DNA from: CAJXMH01 sp040220135
GTDB lineage: Bacteria > Bacteroidota > Bacteroidia > Flavobacteriales_E > Vicingaceae
Direction of reading: 5' to 3'
DNA: 64,000 nucleotides
Assembly (NCBI GenBank): GCA_040220135.1
Contig: JAVJTT010000020.1
Span: forward strand, 434,001-498,000
Under the pieces are notes generated by a model. That model worked only from the letters and a program-made list of their open reading frames with translations, ran no database searches and was not told the DNA's origin. Position numbers and translations under genes: made by a program. How positions within the stretch are numbered: position 1 is the first letter of the stretch; every line of letters begins with the position of its first letter. Of the stretch, positions 25,607 through 34,494 are shown in pieces.

Positions 25607-26629
25607 TTAGTTGTTGTTTTTTGTGATATACCTTAAACAAGCAGGGAATTCCTCTTGAATTGATTTAAGAGTTACATCACAATTGTCTTTTTGCTTTACA
25701 CGTCCAATCAGCTCTTCTGCAGCAGCGAAGAAAGCACGACGCTCCTTTCCACATTTGCTAAACATACTATTTGCCTTTCTTGCTGATTCCATAAAGCTTT
25801 TAACTTGTTCACATTTGGAAATGTCAGGGGCGTTCTTAGCAGCTATTAAGTTATCCGATACTTTCTCATATAAATCCTCCAAACTATCATTTTCAAAATT
25901 AATTGAGTCTATTTTAGCTTTATACTTTAAGATTTTATTTCTTGATTCGACTGCGTTACTATCAATAACTTTTTGTAAAGTTTTATTATCATTTGTCAAG
26001 TTCTTTAATAGCGTTTTTAATTTTTTAGCATCTTTCTTTTCAATAAATAAATTTCTTTCGGATTCTTCAATTATTTTCTCCGTAGATTCTGCTAGTGCAA
26101 GTATTTCGGGATCAAATATTTTTTTTTCCTCGATGAGATTTCTTGGTGTCACATTTCCTTCCATTGAAGTAAGTCTTTCTTTTAACAAGCTCAATTGGTG
26201 TTTTTTACTGCTAATTGTTTCTCTAAGACTATCAATAATATTTTTATTAACCATAGTTGACTGTCTTAACTCTTGAAGTTCGGCTATATCCCTTGCAGAA
26301 ATTTCTAGTCTGCTTAGACTTGTAAATAGACTGTCAATAATTCCTATTGCTGTTCCAACCGATATGTTTGCTTTATTAAGCAGAAAATGTTCAATTTTTG
26401 TTGCTTCAGCAGAATTTGAAATTATATCCATTAAATTTGCAGCGGCAGTACTAAGCCTTTTAGCTGCTATTTCTTTTTGTGCTTTACATACCTCAAGGTT
26501 TTCTCTACACTTTTTATACTCTTCGATCTTTGATTCAGGCACAAAGCTTCCAACGAAAAATGTAAAAACTAGATATGCGATTAAAAGCCCAAGAATACTA
26601 CTGAGTATAATTTTATTCATTGAATTCAT
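25607..26629 (-). CDS. Membrane-anchored coiled-coil protein, function unknown
   Basis: A 340-residue protein with an N-terminal membrane anchor (about 5-27) and a long, mostly alpha-helical, Lys/Glu/Asn-rich remainder with heptad-like stretches (about 110-270), expected to form an extended coiled coil outside or inside the membrane. Six Cys are present (KCRENLEVC near 40-48, KCEQ, SKCGKE, DNCD, PACLRY), some of which could form disulfides if it is periplasmic. I do not recognise the family. It starts 9 bp after the upstream membrane protein gene in the four-gene minus-strand operon. Confidence 0.7.
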   Translation of the reverse strand: MNSMNKIILSSILGLLIAYLVFTFFVGSFVPESKIEEYKKCRENLEVCKAQKEIAAKRLSTAAANLMDIISNSAEATKIEHFLLNKANISVGTAIGIIDSLFTSLSRLEISARDIAELQELRQSTMVNKNIIDSLRETISSKKHQLSLLKERLTSMEGNVTPRNLIEEKKIFDPEILALAESTEKIIEESERNLFIEKKDAKKLKTLLKNLTNDNKTLQKVIDSNAVESRNKILKYKAKIDSINFENDSLEDLYEKVSDNLIAAKNAPDISKCEQVKSFMESARKANSMFSKCGKERRAFFAAAEELIGRVKQKDNCDVTLKSIQEEFPACLRYITKNNN

Positions 26630-26638
26630 TATGTTGTT

Positions 26639-27178
26639 TTAATAGATTGATTTAAAGAAGCCATATTCTTCACAATCAAGACAATAAGTTATGTCGTTAA
26701 TAATATCTGATTGTATGAATTTGAACTTACACTTTATATCTTTGAACTTGACTTTTTCATTTCCTTCTAATGTTAGATATACATCATGTGAATAAAAGTT
26801 TAAAAAAGGAAGCCAATAGTTACGTTCTTTAAAAGACGCCTCTTGTTGAGGGAAATTCAATTCACTAATACAGATCATTTTATAATTTGCATTGGTGAAT
26901 CCTTCTCCTTCTTTCATTTCAAAAAAGTAAATCGCGGTTACTTTATTGTCAAAACTTAATTTTTTTGGTAAGGAAAACTCAGAGGTATTATTACCGTAAA
27001 ATATTAAATATAAAAGAAATATTAAATATAAAAGTGTAATAAACCCTAATACTGTTACTATAATTCTTTTTAATTTGTTTTTAATAAAATATCCAATTGA
27101 AAATATAGATAGAAGTCCTAAAATAATGCTAATAAAAGTTAATCCCTCTATAAGCTCATTTGTGTAATAAAACTCCAT
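26639..27178 (-). CDS. Two-pass membrane protein, function unknown
   Basis: A 179-residue protein with two N-terminal membrane helices (about 12-30 and 38-60) followed by a soluble beta-rich domain of about 110 residues (VTAIYFFEMKEGEGF, MICISELNFPQQE) ending with a Cys pair (YCLDCEEYGF). No family recognised. It is the third gene in the operon with the exported metallo-beta-lactamase-fold protein, 54 bp downstream of it. Confidence 0.65.
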   Translation of the reverse strand: MEFYYTNELIEGLTFISIILGLLSIFSIGYFIKNKLKRIIVTVLGFITLLYLIFLLYLIFYGNNTSEFSLPKKLSFDNKVTAIYFFEMKEGEGFTNANYKMICISELNFPQQEASFKERNYWLPFLNFYSHDVYLTLEGNEKVKFKDIKCKFKFIQSDIINDITYCLDCEEYGFFKSIY

Positions 27179-27232
27179 ATATTAAAATGATGAAGAGCAT
27201 CAATAACTAGCTCTTAAAAATTGATATTTGGT

Positions 27233-28288
27233 TCATTCTTTTATAATAGTGCCATCTGAGTTCACATTGAGGACTACATCCTTGTCCCAGCATGTGCAGT
27301 AGATTTCTTTATCTATATTTAGTTTTTTCCCACTATTATTAATTTTTTTCTTTTTATCCCAACCATTTGAAAAAACTGAAATAGACCTTTCTGATGTTGA
27401 CTTAATAATAGCATCATTTAGTAGTTTAACTACTTCAATATTAGGATGTCCATAAGAGTATCCTGATGATTTCCTTTTAAGAGAGCTATTTGATGCACTA
27501 ATCACGGCAATTTTAGGGGAAACAATATTTAATAATTCCTCGCTTGTTGCATTTTCCGAACCATGGTGTCCTACTTGATAAACATCTACGTCAAGAGCAG
27601 AATGGTTTTCTTGATAAGCTTTAATTAGCAAATCGTTACCTTCTTCTTCAAGATCACCGGTGAAAATGAAGCTAGATAATCCGAAATCTATTCTTATTAC
27701 CAAACTATGGTTATTAGGGTTTTTGAATTGGCTTGATGTCCAACCTTTTGGCCTTTGTAAGATTTCACCACTTAATACTTTGATTTCGGGGTTGGTTCCT
27801 TGACAATTGATAGGGTCTATAATGTCATTTGAATATCCATTGTCTCCATTAATTAGAATGGTTTCATAGCTTACTTTTTCAACTTGAATGCCCTCTTCTT
27901 TATTAATAGTTTTAAAAACTTCATTTGAAGATTTTAAATAAAAATTTGACGTAACAATATTTTTAATAACATATCTTTCTCTAATTGATTTTAAAGATTT
28001 AACATGGTCATAGTGATTATGTGTAATTATTACTAAATCAATAGTATCATTAAGCTCAGGTCTTCTACTAAAAATGCTGTCTAAATAAAGCATAATAGCC
28101 TTTTCGCTTGGTTTTGAATATGATAATTGTGCCCCTGCATCGATTAAAGCTATTCCACAAGAGAATTCAGCTATGGCACAATCCGCTTGGTTAACATCGA
28201 CAAAATGAAATTTCATTGAATCATCATTCTGTGGAAATATTAAAGTAGCTATGCCAAACAGCATAGATAAAAGGCTTACCCCCTTCAT
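27233..28288 (-). CDS. Exported metallo-beta-lactamase-fold hydrolase (ComEC-type)
   Basis: A 351-residue protein with a signal-peptide-like N-terminus (about 1-22), then a metallo-beta-lactamase fold of the ComEC/competence type: FHFVDVNQADC (usual VDVGQGD), the metal-binding HNHYDH (His90, His92, Asp94, His95), FTGDLEEEG (bridging Asp) and YQVGHHGSENATS. The C-terminal 90 residues after the core hold GHPN and a CTCWD segment. Members cleave phosphodiester or similar bonds. If the leader functions, the enzyme acts in the periplasm or outside. It is the second gene of the 28672-25607 operon. Confidence 0.8.
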   Translation of the reverse strand: MKGVSLLSMLFGIATLIFPQNDDSMKFHFVDVNQADCAIAEFSCGIALIDAGAQLSYSKPSEKAIMLYLDSIFSRRPELNDTIDLVIITHNHYDHVKSLKSIRERYVIKNIVTSNFYLKSSNEVFKTINKEEGIQVEKVSYETILINGDNGYSNDIIDPINCQGTNPEIKVLSGEILQRPKGWTSSQFKNPNNHSLVIRIDFGLSSFIFTGDLEEEGNDLLIKAYQENHSALDVDVYQVGHHGSENATSEELLNIVSPKIAVISASNSSLKRKSSGYSYGHPNIEVVKLLNDAIIKSTSERSISVFSNGWDKKKKINNSGKKLNIDKEIYCTCWDKDVVLNVNSDGTIIKE

Positions 28289-28294
28289 ATGATT

Positions 28295-28672
28295 TTAATT
28301 TTCGTAATATAAATAATCAATCTCAAGATTATCCCCTTTAAAGAAAACGGACCAACTATCGTCATCATAATGAGACCATAAAACCCCAATTCTATCACTT
28401 CCATCATTAAGCTTATAGATAGTCCAGTTGCTTGTTCCCTTTACCCCTGATAGATATTCCCCTTTTGATAATTGTTCACCTAAATAACCTGACTTTTCAA
28501 TAATAGCTTTCCTTGATAAGACCAATTGCATAACTCTTAATTCGGTAAATGCTTCTAAAGGTTTTTTGTTTGGAAAGTCTTCCATTAAACTAGGATGATT
28601 AATATCTCCAACTGAAACTTTTGAGAGATCAATATCTAAGATCTCATAAATAATACCATTGTTAGTTTCCAT
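28295..28672 (-). CDS. Hypothetical protein, first gene of exported MBL operon
   Basis: A 125-residue soluble protein, mixed alpha/beta, acidic, with a Trp/Asp/Tyr-rich C-terminus (SHYDDDSWSVFFKG). No signal peptide or known domain. It ends 6 bp before the metallo-beta-lactamase gene. It could be an immunity or regulatory partner of the exported proteins, but that is a guess from position only. Confidence 0.6.
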   Translation of the reverse strand: METNNGIIYEILDIDLSKVSVGDINHPSLMEDFPNKKPLEAFTELRVMQLVLSRKAIIEKSGYLGEQLSKGEYLSGVKGTSNWTIYKLNDGSDRIGVLWSHYDDDSWSVFFKGDNLEIDYLYYEN

Positions 28673-28775
28673 CTGACAATAATTGAATGAAATACAAATT
28701 TATTAAAAATAGGATGTAGGTAAAATACTCATAAACAGGTATTTTTACTTTTTAAATAAGTACTTAATAATAGAA

Positions 28776-28897
28776 AAAGCCCATCTTTTCAGATGAGCTT
28801 TCTAAGGAAATGTAAATATTCATTTACACTTGTATCCCTGATGGGAGTGACTTCGTCTCGCCCATTTTGATCGAGGTCAAAATGAAAACACCAAGCT
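28776..28897. repeat. Repeat block: hairpins, TATCCC core and 49-bp direct repeat (right copy)
   Basis: A near-perfect hairpin (AAAGCCCATCT/AGATGAGCTTT, 28776-28803 region) and a weaker one (TGTAAAT/ATTTACA) lead to the core TGTATCCCTGATGGGAGT (28831-28848). This is followed by the right copy of the 49-bp repeat (28849-28897). The order is the same as at 24.87-25.0 kb. Sequence after it (TTTTTGGACTTGAGAGACTG) again resembles the 25.2 and 29.6 kb copies. Confidence 0.75.
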
Positions 28898-28973
28898 AGA
28901 GAATTTCTTTTTGGACTTGAGAGACTGTTTGGAAATAATAGGCTTGCTCTTTGAATTAGAAATAATATTCATT

Positions 28974-29324
28974 TCAACTGACCCATCGATATTTTCGAGT
29001 TAATTCCTCTTTCTTGGTTTCGAAAGTTCTGCTGTCTTCAGTAATAACTTTTTTTAAAAGCCATCCCGAATCTTTTCCTGCATCTTTAACAGCTAGTTCC
29101 CAAGGTTTGCCTTTATCTTCATGTTTAGAAAATAAAACAAGTAATGGAGTTCCTTGCCAATAGTAGTTTTCTCCTCCCATTAAATCTCTTAAAGAAAACC
29201 ATTCATCTTTTCTGTTCTTGCACCAACAATATACTGCACCTTGAAGAAAATCAGCTATTCTCTGTTTGTCTAATTCGCTAATTCCTGTTACAGTCCTTAA
29301 TTTTGACTCTTTCGTTAGTGCCAT
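28974..29324 (-). CDS. Hypothetical protein (116 residues)
   Basis: A soluble, basic protein with several aromatic residues (AVYCWCKNRKDEWFSLRDL, NYYWQGTPLLVLF) and no motif I can assign. The helix-rich start (ISELDKQRIADFLQGAV) could be a small DNA-binding or protein-binding fold. It begins 4 bp after the small basic gene at 29329-29469, so the two form an operon lying between the 28.8 and 29.6 kb repeats. Confidence 0.65.
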   Translation of the reverse strand: MALTKESKLRTVTGISELDKQRIADFLQGAVYCWCKNRKDEWFSLRDLMGGENYYWQGTPLLVLFSKHEDKGKPWELAVKDAGKDSGWLLKKVITEDSRTFETKKEELTRKYRWVS

Positions 29325-29328
29325 AGTT

Positions 29329-29469
29329 TTATTTCTTTTTCTGATTTGGATTCATTTGCTTTCCACGATTTCCTTGGTTTTTCGAATACTGCTTGTTGGT
29401 TCCGGAGGTCCCTTTATTCGAATTTTGTTGGTTCGAGCTGTTCTGTTTTGGTGAAATTTTCTTTGCCAT
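29329..29469 (-). CDS. Small basic Asn/Lys/Gln-rich protein (46 residues)
   Basis: An ATG at 29469 opens a 46-codon frame ending in TAA at 29329. The product starts MAKKISPKQNSSNQQ and is almost entirely Lys, Asn, Gln, Ser and Gly, so it is probably disordered and could bind nucleic acid or a partner. It ends 4 bp before the next gene, which supports it being a real coding sequence. Function unknown. Confidence 0.5.
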   Translation of the reverse strand: MAKKISPKQNSSNQQNSNKGTSGTNKQYSKNQGNRGKQMNPNQKKK

Positions 29470-29625
29470 TTTATAAAGTTTATTAAAAGACTATTGTAAA
29501 ACATGTTTTATGCCAAATTAGAATTGTGTCATCATGTCTGAGAGTAGAAACTATTGGAATAAAAAGCGTAACATTTCAGAAGACCTCTTGAGGAGTTATA
29601 AATCTAGTATTTAACCCTTTTACTT

Positions 29626-29725
29626 CAATAGGACTGAAATCGAACCACCAAGCAAAAAATTCTTTTTTGGAATTGATGAACTATTTGAAAGTAAAAGCAT
29701 TACGGTAATTTTTATAGAGAAAGTT
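29626..29725. repeat. Direct repeat bracketing the exported MBL operon, right copy
   Basis: Bases 29626-29646 are identical to 25205-25225 and the similarity fades over the next 70 bp (TTTGGAATTGATGAACTATT here). The pair encloses about 4.4 kb holding the five-gene 25340-28672 operon and the two small genes at 28974-29469. In the 370 bp between 29469 and 29840 I see nothing else apart from the hairpins below. Confidence 0.75.
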
Positions 29726-29765
29726 GCTTAACACAGTTTTTAGCAATAGGATACAAGTATCTTGA

Positions 29766-29853
29766 TAGGAAGTTATAAGGTTTTTATAATAGAATGTTTA
29801 ACTTCCTATATTGGAGTAAATCAACTAATATTTAAACTATTAGTTGATTTTTT
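29766..29853. terminator. Two inverted repeats at the end of gajB
   Basis: TAGGAAGTTA (29766-29775) pairs with TAACTTCCTA (29799-29808). AATCAACTAATA (29819-29830) pairs perfectly with TATTAGTTGATT (29838-29849) and is followed on the plus strand by TTTT. The second stem overlaps the gajB stop codon, so it may end the Gabija transcript, although the T-run is on the other strand. Confidence 0.45.
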
Positions 29854-31657
29854 CAATTAAATGAATAGAAGTTCCCATTCTGTCATAAATTTCTTGGTTT
29901 GAAATAGTTGAAGGAAACGCCATCGCTAAGACATGTTTTGGTCGAGAAAGTGCAACATATATTAATCTTTTGGTTTCACTTGGAAAAGCATCATCTGTAT
30001 TAGAAATATCTTCAAAAAGTATATTGTTTACATGTTTCTTCTCATTAAAGAAAACTAAAATAGAATCTAAGCTTCTACCTTTTACTTGATGAATGGTAGT
30101 AATAGGGATGTTAGATTTTGAATATGACTTTTTAAAATGCTTGTCAACTGATTCATTTAAAGTTTCTTTCCTTAGATATTTCGACTTTCTATTTCTTAAC
30201 TTAAAGTTGACCTTATAGTCTAAATTCAAGCAGTCTTCAAAATACTTTTGTGTTTCATTAGTCCATTCGGTTATCGTTAGGTCAAAACTTGGTAAGTTTT
30301 GAAGAATCTCAAACATCAAAGAATTGAATTCATGGTCTAATTTTAACTTTCTTTCGACTTCTTTACGTTCATGATAATTAAAGTCCTTATAAATCAAATC
30401 AATTGAAATAGAACGAATTTCATTAATCGAGTTCTTAATGTCTTTACCTAGAAATAAATCCTTGGCTTCAATGATATTTCTTGGTAAATCCACCCCCCAT
30501 GGTCTTTGTTCAGACTTTATACCAAGTAACTTATCTTTTAAAGTGTTTCCTCTTACAACGATTTTATTCTCTGTGAAATTTCTATTCTCACAAATAGTGC
30601 AATAATGGTTAATAATATCTTGATGATTATCTTCAGAGTATTTATAAACGATAATAGATTCCTCAGAAATGTCCTTATGTGAACTATTTATAACAGGCTC
30701 TTCTTTCTTTCTAATTAAAGAAAAGATGTCAATTATAGTTTGAGGCGACCTTCGATTGCTTGTTAAGTTAAAAGATTGCCAGCTTTCGTCTTTCTCATAT
30801 TTGTTTAAAAACTCATTAGGGTTTGCATCTCTCCACTCGTATAGGCTTTGATATGGGTCCCCAATAAGCTCTATATTCTTTAAGCCTTGCTTTAATAGTT
30901 CTTCAAAAATGGCATGTTGAATAGTAGAGTTATCCTGAGCTTCGTCTATTATTATAAAGGGGAATCTTGAACTAAGCCATTTTCCGATATTCGAATTTTT
31001 TCTCAAGAGGTATAATGCTACATAAGCGGAATCACCCGTTGAAATTAGTCCTTTGACAAATTGTTTTTTCTTAATATAACTGCAATAGTCATTAAACTTA
31101 TTTAACTCAACCTTAGCTTCAGATGGTTGATTTCCTTTGATAGAAAAGCTGTTATCAGGTTCAATTCTTATATCACTAGGTGGGTATAGATGATATATAC
31201 TTCTATTGTTTTTTGCTTTATATTTTTCATCGTTTAAGGGTTTTTTTAATCCTTCCCTCGTATTACCTTTTTTATCTACATATTCAACCTTCCACATATC
31301 ATTTAAGATATTTGTGCGGTCAAGTACCTTCGGTCTATTAAAGTTGCGATTTAATAGATTATAAAATGGTAATGTGATGTATCTATTTATAAAACTATCT
31401 ATGGTAGAAACATGATTTGGAAATTTTAAGATGTCTCCTGATAACTTAGTATATGCAAGATTGATCTCATCCTTTGCTGAGTTGGTAAAGGATAAACAAG
31501 CGATTCCTGCATAAGGCGGAACTTCACTAGAGTGTTTAATTTCTATGATTTTCTTTGCGATAGTGGTTGTTTTTCCACTACCAGGACAAGCGTTCAGAAT
31601 CACTTTGCCTCTAGATTCAAGATAGAGTCTTCTTTCTTCATTTATTTCATAATTCAT
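29840..31657 (-). CDS. gajB: Gabija GajB, UvrD/PcrA-like helicase
   Basis: A 605-residue superfamily 1 helicase-like protein, the second subunit of the Gabija anti-phage system. Motifs: Walker A NACPGSGKTTT (about 22-32), motif Ia CLSFTNSAKDEI, Walker B FIIIDEAQDNS, motif III LIGDPYQSLYEW, motif IV SNRRSPQTI, then TTIHQVKGRSLDSI and YVALSRPKHVL (motif VI). In studied Gabija systems GajB senses DNA termini or nucleotide hydrolysis and activates the GajA nuclease. Its start overlaps the gajA stop by 4 bp. Known GajB proteins are about 500 residues, so this one is somewhat long. Confidence 0.88.
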   Translation of the reverse strand: MNYEINEERRLYLESRGKVILNACPGSGKTTTIAKKIIEIKHSSEVPPYAGIACLSFTNSAKDEINLAYTKLSGDILKFPNHVSTIDSFINRYITLPFYNLLNRNFNRPKVLDRTNILNDMWKVEYVDKKGNTREGLKKPLNDEKYKAKNNRSIYHLYPPSDIRIEPDNSFSIKGNQPSEAKVELNKFNDYCSYIKKKQFVKGLISTGDSAYVALYLLRKNSNIGKWLSSRFPFIIIDEAQDNSTIQHAIFEELLKQGLKNIELIGDPYQSLYEWRDANPNEFLNKYEKDESWQSFNLTSNRRSPQTIIDIFSLIRKKEEPVINSSHKDISEESIIVYKYSEDNHQDIINHYCTICENRNFTENKIVVRGNTLKDKLLGIKSEQRPWGVDLPRNIIEAKDLFLGKDIKNSINEIRSISIDLIYKDFNYHERKEVERKLKLDHEFNSLMFEILQNLPSFDLTITEWTNETQKYFEDCLNLDYKVNFKLRNRKSKYLRKETLNESVDKHFKKSYSKSNIPITTIHQVKGRSLDSILVFFNEKKHVNNILFEDISNTDDAFPSETKRLIYVALSRPKHVLAMAFPSTISNQEIYDRMGTSIHLIEKIN

Positions 31658-33591
31658 CTATCTTGTCTTAAATGTTTCAATGCCTCAGCTATATAAGGGG
31701 GTATCACAAATTCTTTTTCCGAATCATCTAAATTTTCAAAAATGTAAATAGAAAAATCTTGAGCAAAACTTGCTTTAGAGGGCATTGCTTTCCATAATAA
31801 AATCCCAACCTTTCTTCTTTCATCGTCTGCTAACAAATCATTTTTCAATGATTCAGCATATTTTTTTACTTCTGTAATCTTCTCAGGAACTAATTTGTCA
31901 AGATATTTAACCAAAAAGTTAGATTTTAAATTTTTCCTGTTTTTATGAATATTATGAGTAGCTAATTCATATTCAAGTGTTTTAAAAGAATTAAACACTC
32001 TAACATTTTTAGCTTTATTTGATGCCGAGTTCAGATTTGCTATTCTACTAACGGGTAAAGCTTTTTGAATTCGTAAGTCTAATTCATCTAACTTCGAGTA
32101 GTTAGATTTTAATAGCTTTTTAAAGGAGAATTCAGATTTTTTAGAATCGGTAAATCTATCATCATCGGTTAGTATTGAAATTGGTTTCTTAATTCTTTTA
32201 TTTCCATTGCTGCTATTAAATAAGTGCATGAATGGATAAAAAGAAGTCCCTTTAACGTTAATGAGTTCAATCCTGAAGTCTTCTAGATTATAACCTTCAA
32301 TTTTAGCGAAAGCAGATATGAGCAATTCTTCCGAAATCCCTTCTATAAATAATGCGGCTTTAGCAAAAAAAAGTTGAGACTTGGTAACATCTATGTAACG
32401 TTCAAGTTTTTTTCGACTTTGGTCAAAGTCATGATCATCCAACTCTATATTCTTTGCAGTATCTAAGATTATCTTTTCTTTTTTTCTGTCTTTAAAAATT
32501 GAATCTAATTTGTATGCTTGGTTATTGTCAAGAAGTACAAGGTTCTTTAAAGGAACTTTTGATGTAAGTGTTGGAGAATGTGTGGATATAAATAATTGGC
32601 TATTATCAGAATTATTTGCATCCTTTAAGAAATGAAATAGACTTAATTGAAGTTGAGGGTGAAGATGTGATTCAGGTTCTTCTATCAATAAGGAATAGTG
32701 GGGAGTTTTATTATCTTCTACTTGTTCCTTGACATCGCCAAGCACAGTCGCAATGTAAATTAAATTGTTTAATCCTAAGCTGTTTTGCCATAGGTGAAAC
32801 CCTTCTTCTTCCAGTGTATTTTTATTGTGAGGTAGATAAGGTTTGATGGCATTTACAATATATTCTGTCTTTGATTCCTCTATTCGAAGACCAATTTTGT
32901 TGTCTAGGAACTTCTTGAAAATTCCTTCCAAATTATTGTTTACACCATCTCTTGTTTTAGTGACTTCTTCTCTCTGTAATAATTGAGAGTTTGCATCTTT
33001 CATTATTTTTTCAATATCAGCTTCACTTTCACTTCTATTGACAAACCTTTTTATAACCCTTCCAAGAACATTACTTCTAGTAGTTAAAAGGTCTCTTGTA
33101 CTATCCCTTAGCGCACTCAAATAGTAATGCTGAAAAAGCTCAAATGTTTTGTAGTCAGCTTTTTGACCATCTATGTTTCCGGTGTTATATGAAAACTTAG
33201 GGTATTTAGTTTCAGTATACTCGTAGTTTATAACTAGCTTCGCATAATCTTCGTTAACTCCGTTCGGGTCAATAACCATATATTCATAAAAAGCTCCTTT
33301 TTGAGAGTCTGAAAGCCCTTTAAATTTATACGTTAAACTTATCAAAGATGACTTTTCCAAAGAGTAACTTTTACCGTCTTTAGAAAGTGTTCTTTTTAAA
33401 TAGAAATCATCATTAGAGACGTAGATTTCTCTTATTGGCTCTCCAATATTATAAAGAATTCTAATAGCATCAATCAATGCTGACTTACAGCTTCCATTTT
33501 CTCCGATGAAGATATTAATACTTGGATCCAGTTCAGTCTCAATTTGCTCAATTCCTTTATAGTTTTCAACTTTTATATAAGAGAGGTACAT
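31654..33591 (-). CDS. gajA: Gabija GajA, OLD-family ATPase/TOPRIM nuclease
   Basis: A 645-residue class 2 OLD nuclease, the effector of Gabija. The N-terminal ABC-type ATPase has FIGENGSCKSALID (28-41); here the Gly just before the Walker Lys is Cys35, one base from Gly (TGT for GGT), which is unusual. Later come the signature region and EEPESHLHPQLQ with the Walker B/D-loop, STHSPTL (H-loop), then the TOPRIM domain with LFIEGISEELL (metal-binding Glu) and ILTDDDR (DxD). In characterised systems GajA cuts phage DNA when nucleotides are depleted. Coupled to gajB by a 4-bp overlap. Confidence 0.88.
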   Translation of the reverse strand: MYLSYIKVENYKGIEQIETELDPSINIFIGENGSCKSALIDAIRILYNIGEPIREIYVSNDDFYLKRTLSKDGKSYSLEKSSLISLTYKFKGLSDSQKGAFYEYMVIDPNGVNEDYAKLVINYEYTETKYPKFSYNTGNIDGQKADYKTFELFQHYYLSALRDSTRDLLTTRSNVLGRVIKRFVNRSESEADIEKIMKDANSQLLQREEVTKTRDGVNNNLEGIFKKFLDNKIGLRIEESKTEYIVNAIKPYLPHNKNTLEEEGFHLWQNSLGLNNLIYIATVLGDVKEQVEDNKTPHYSLLIEEPESHLHPQLQLSLFHFLKDANNSDNSQLFISTHSPTLTSKVPLKNLVLLDNNQAYKLDSIFKDRKKEKIILDTAKNIELDDHDFDQSRKKLERYIDVTKSQLFFAKAALFIEGISEELLISAFAKIEGYNLEDFRIELINVKGTSFYPFMHLFNSSNGNKRIKKPISILTDDDRFTDSKKSEFSFKKLLKSNYSKLDELDLRIQKALPVSRIANLNSASNKAKNVRVFNSFKTLEYELATHNIHKNRKNLKSNFLVKYLDKLVPEKITEVKKYAESLKNDLLADDERRKVGILLWKAMPSKASFAQDFSIYIFENLDDSEKEFVIPPYIAEALKHLRQDR

Positions 33592-33835
33592 AGATGGTTA
33601 GTTTTTTTGAAGTATAGATATTATTAAATGATAAATGAATATCTAACATTCATCTAGTTTTATTTTTTACAAAAATCAAACCTATGAAAATCATCACAAT
33701 TTAAAATACTCAAATACAAGTAGTTTTGGTGATTAAAACTTAACCGTCAATTTGGCAATTCCTCTTTAATGACCTTAAACAACCCTTTAATCAACTTAGC
33801 AAGTAACCTGCATTAAGGCCCTCAATTGATCAAGC
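33592..33835. promoter_or_regulatory. Intergenic region upstream of gajA
   Basis: A 244-bp AT-rich gap that must hold the gajA promoter (minus strand) and the end of the six-gene operon. No clear terminator hairpin and no convincing TTTG/TAnnTTTG pair could be fixed by eye. Confidence 0.3.
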
Positions 33836-34486
33836 TTACAAGAAGGTAAACCTTGACTTTATTTCTTGCTCGTTTAGCCCATTCTTCAACTTTAATTCAT
33901 TGCTTCCAAAGCATTTTTTTACCTCATTAAATACCTCTTCTACAAAAGAGCATAGTTTGACATCATTTATTTTTGTGTAAGAGTCTTTGCTTTTTGATTT
34001 AGTTACAAAAAAATCATTTTTGCTTTCAGGTAAGCTAATCATTTTAGGATAAGAATTAGATAAAGAAAAAATATTTTTGGGTTGACCTAACCCAAAATTA
34101 TGAGCTAATGAATTTCGTAATTCCTTAATCGCATCTTTTTCTTCTTTCTTAAGCACCGTAAAGTTTTCTAAAGCATTTTCTAGTCCATTCTTTCTTTGCT
34201 TGTTTGCTGTTTGTTTTGAGAACAAGCTTCCTATTAAGTCTAGAATTATTAGATAATTTACCAATCCTAAGAACAGACTTGAATGGTAGGTACCGTCTTT
34301 AAAATCTTGATTCATTTTATTGAGACTTTCTTTTTTACTCAAGAGTTTTCCTGTTTTAATATCACGACCTGTAAGTTTTCTAGCACCACGAAGAGCAATA
34401 ATCAAATTAGAAGACCTTCCTTCTTCTTTGAATTCTTCATATTTTTTGAGCTCTAAAATATTTCCTATAAGTTTATCTGTATTCAT
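33836..34486 (-). CDS. Putative HEPN-like protein (RxxxxH motif)
   Basis: A 216-residue helical protein. Residues about 60-130 form a predicted helix bundle ending in ELRNSLAHNFG, where Arg124 and His129 fit the Rx4-6H motif of HEPN nucleases and of HEPN-fold scaffolds; the Asn after Arg is also typical. The N-terminal 50 residues are basic. HEPN proteins in defence and toxin-antitoxin loci often cut RNA. The call rests on one motif plus context: last gene of the ART-SIR2-DUF2971 run, 8 bp after DUF2971. It could be a non-catalytic partner. Confidence 0.5.
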   Translation of the reverse strand: MNTDKLIGNILELKKYEEFKEEGRSSNLIIALRGARKLTGRDIKTGKLLSKKESLNKMNQDFKDGTYHSSLFLGLVNYLIILDLIGSLFSKQTANKQRKNGLENALENFTVLKKEEKDAIKELRNSLAHNFGLGQPKNIFSLSNSYPKMISLPESKNDFFVTKSKSKDSYTKINDVKLCSFVEEVFNEVKKCFGSNELKLKNGLNEQEIKSRFTFL

Positions 34487-34494
34487 TTTTAGAA

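Noticed and set aside
25683..26276. A 197-codon plus-strand frame
   Set aside because: Antisense to the well-supported coiled-coil gene at 25607-26629; the sense strand has better operon context.
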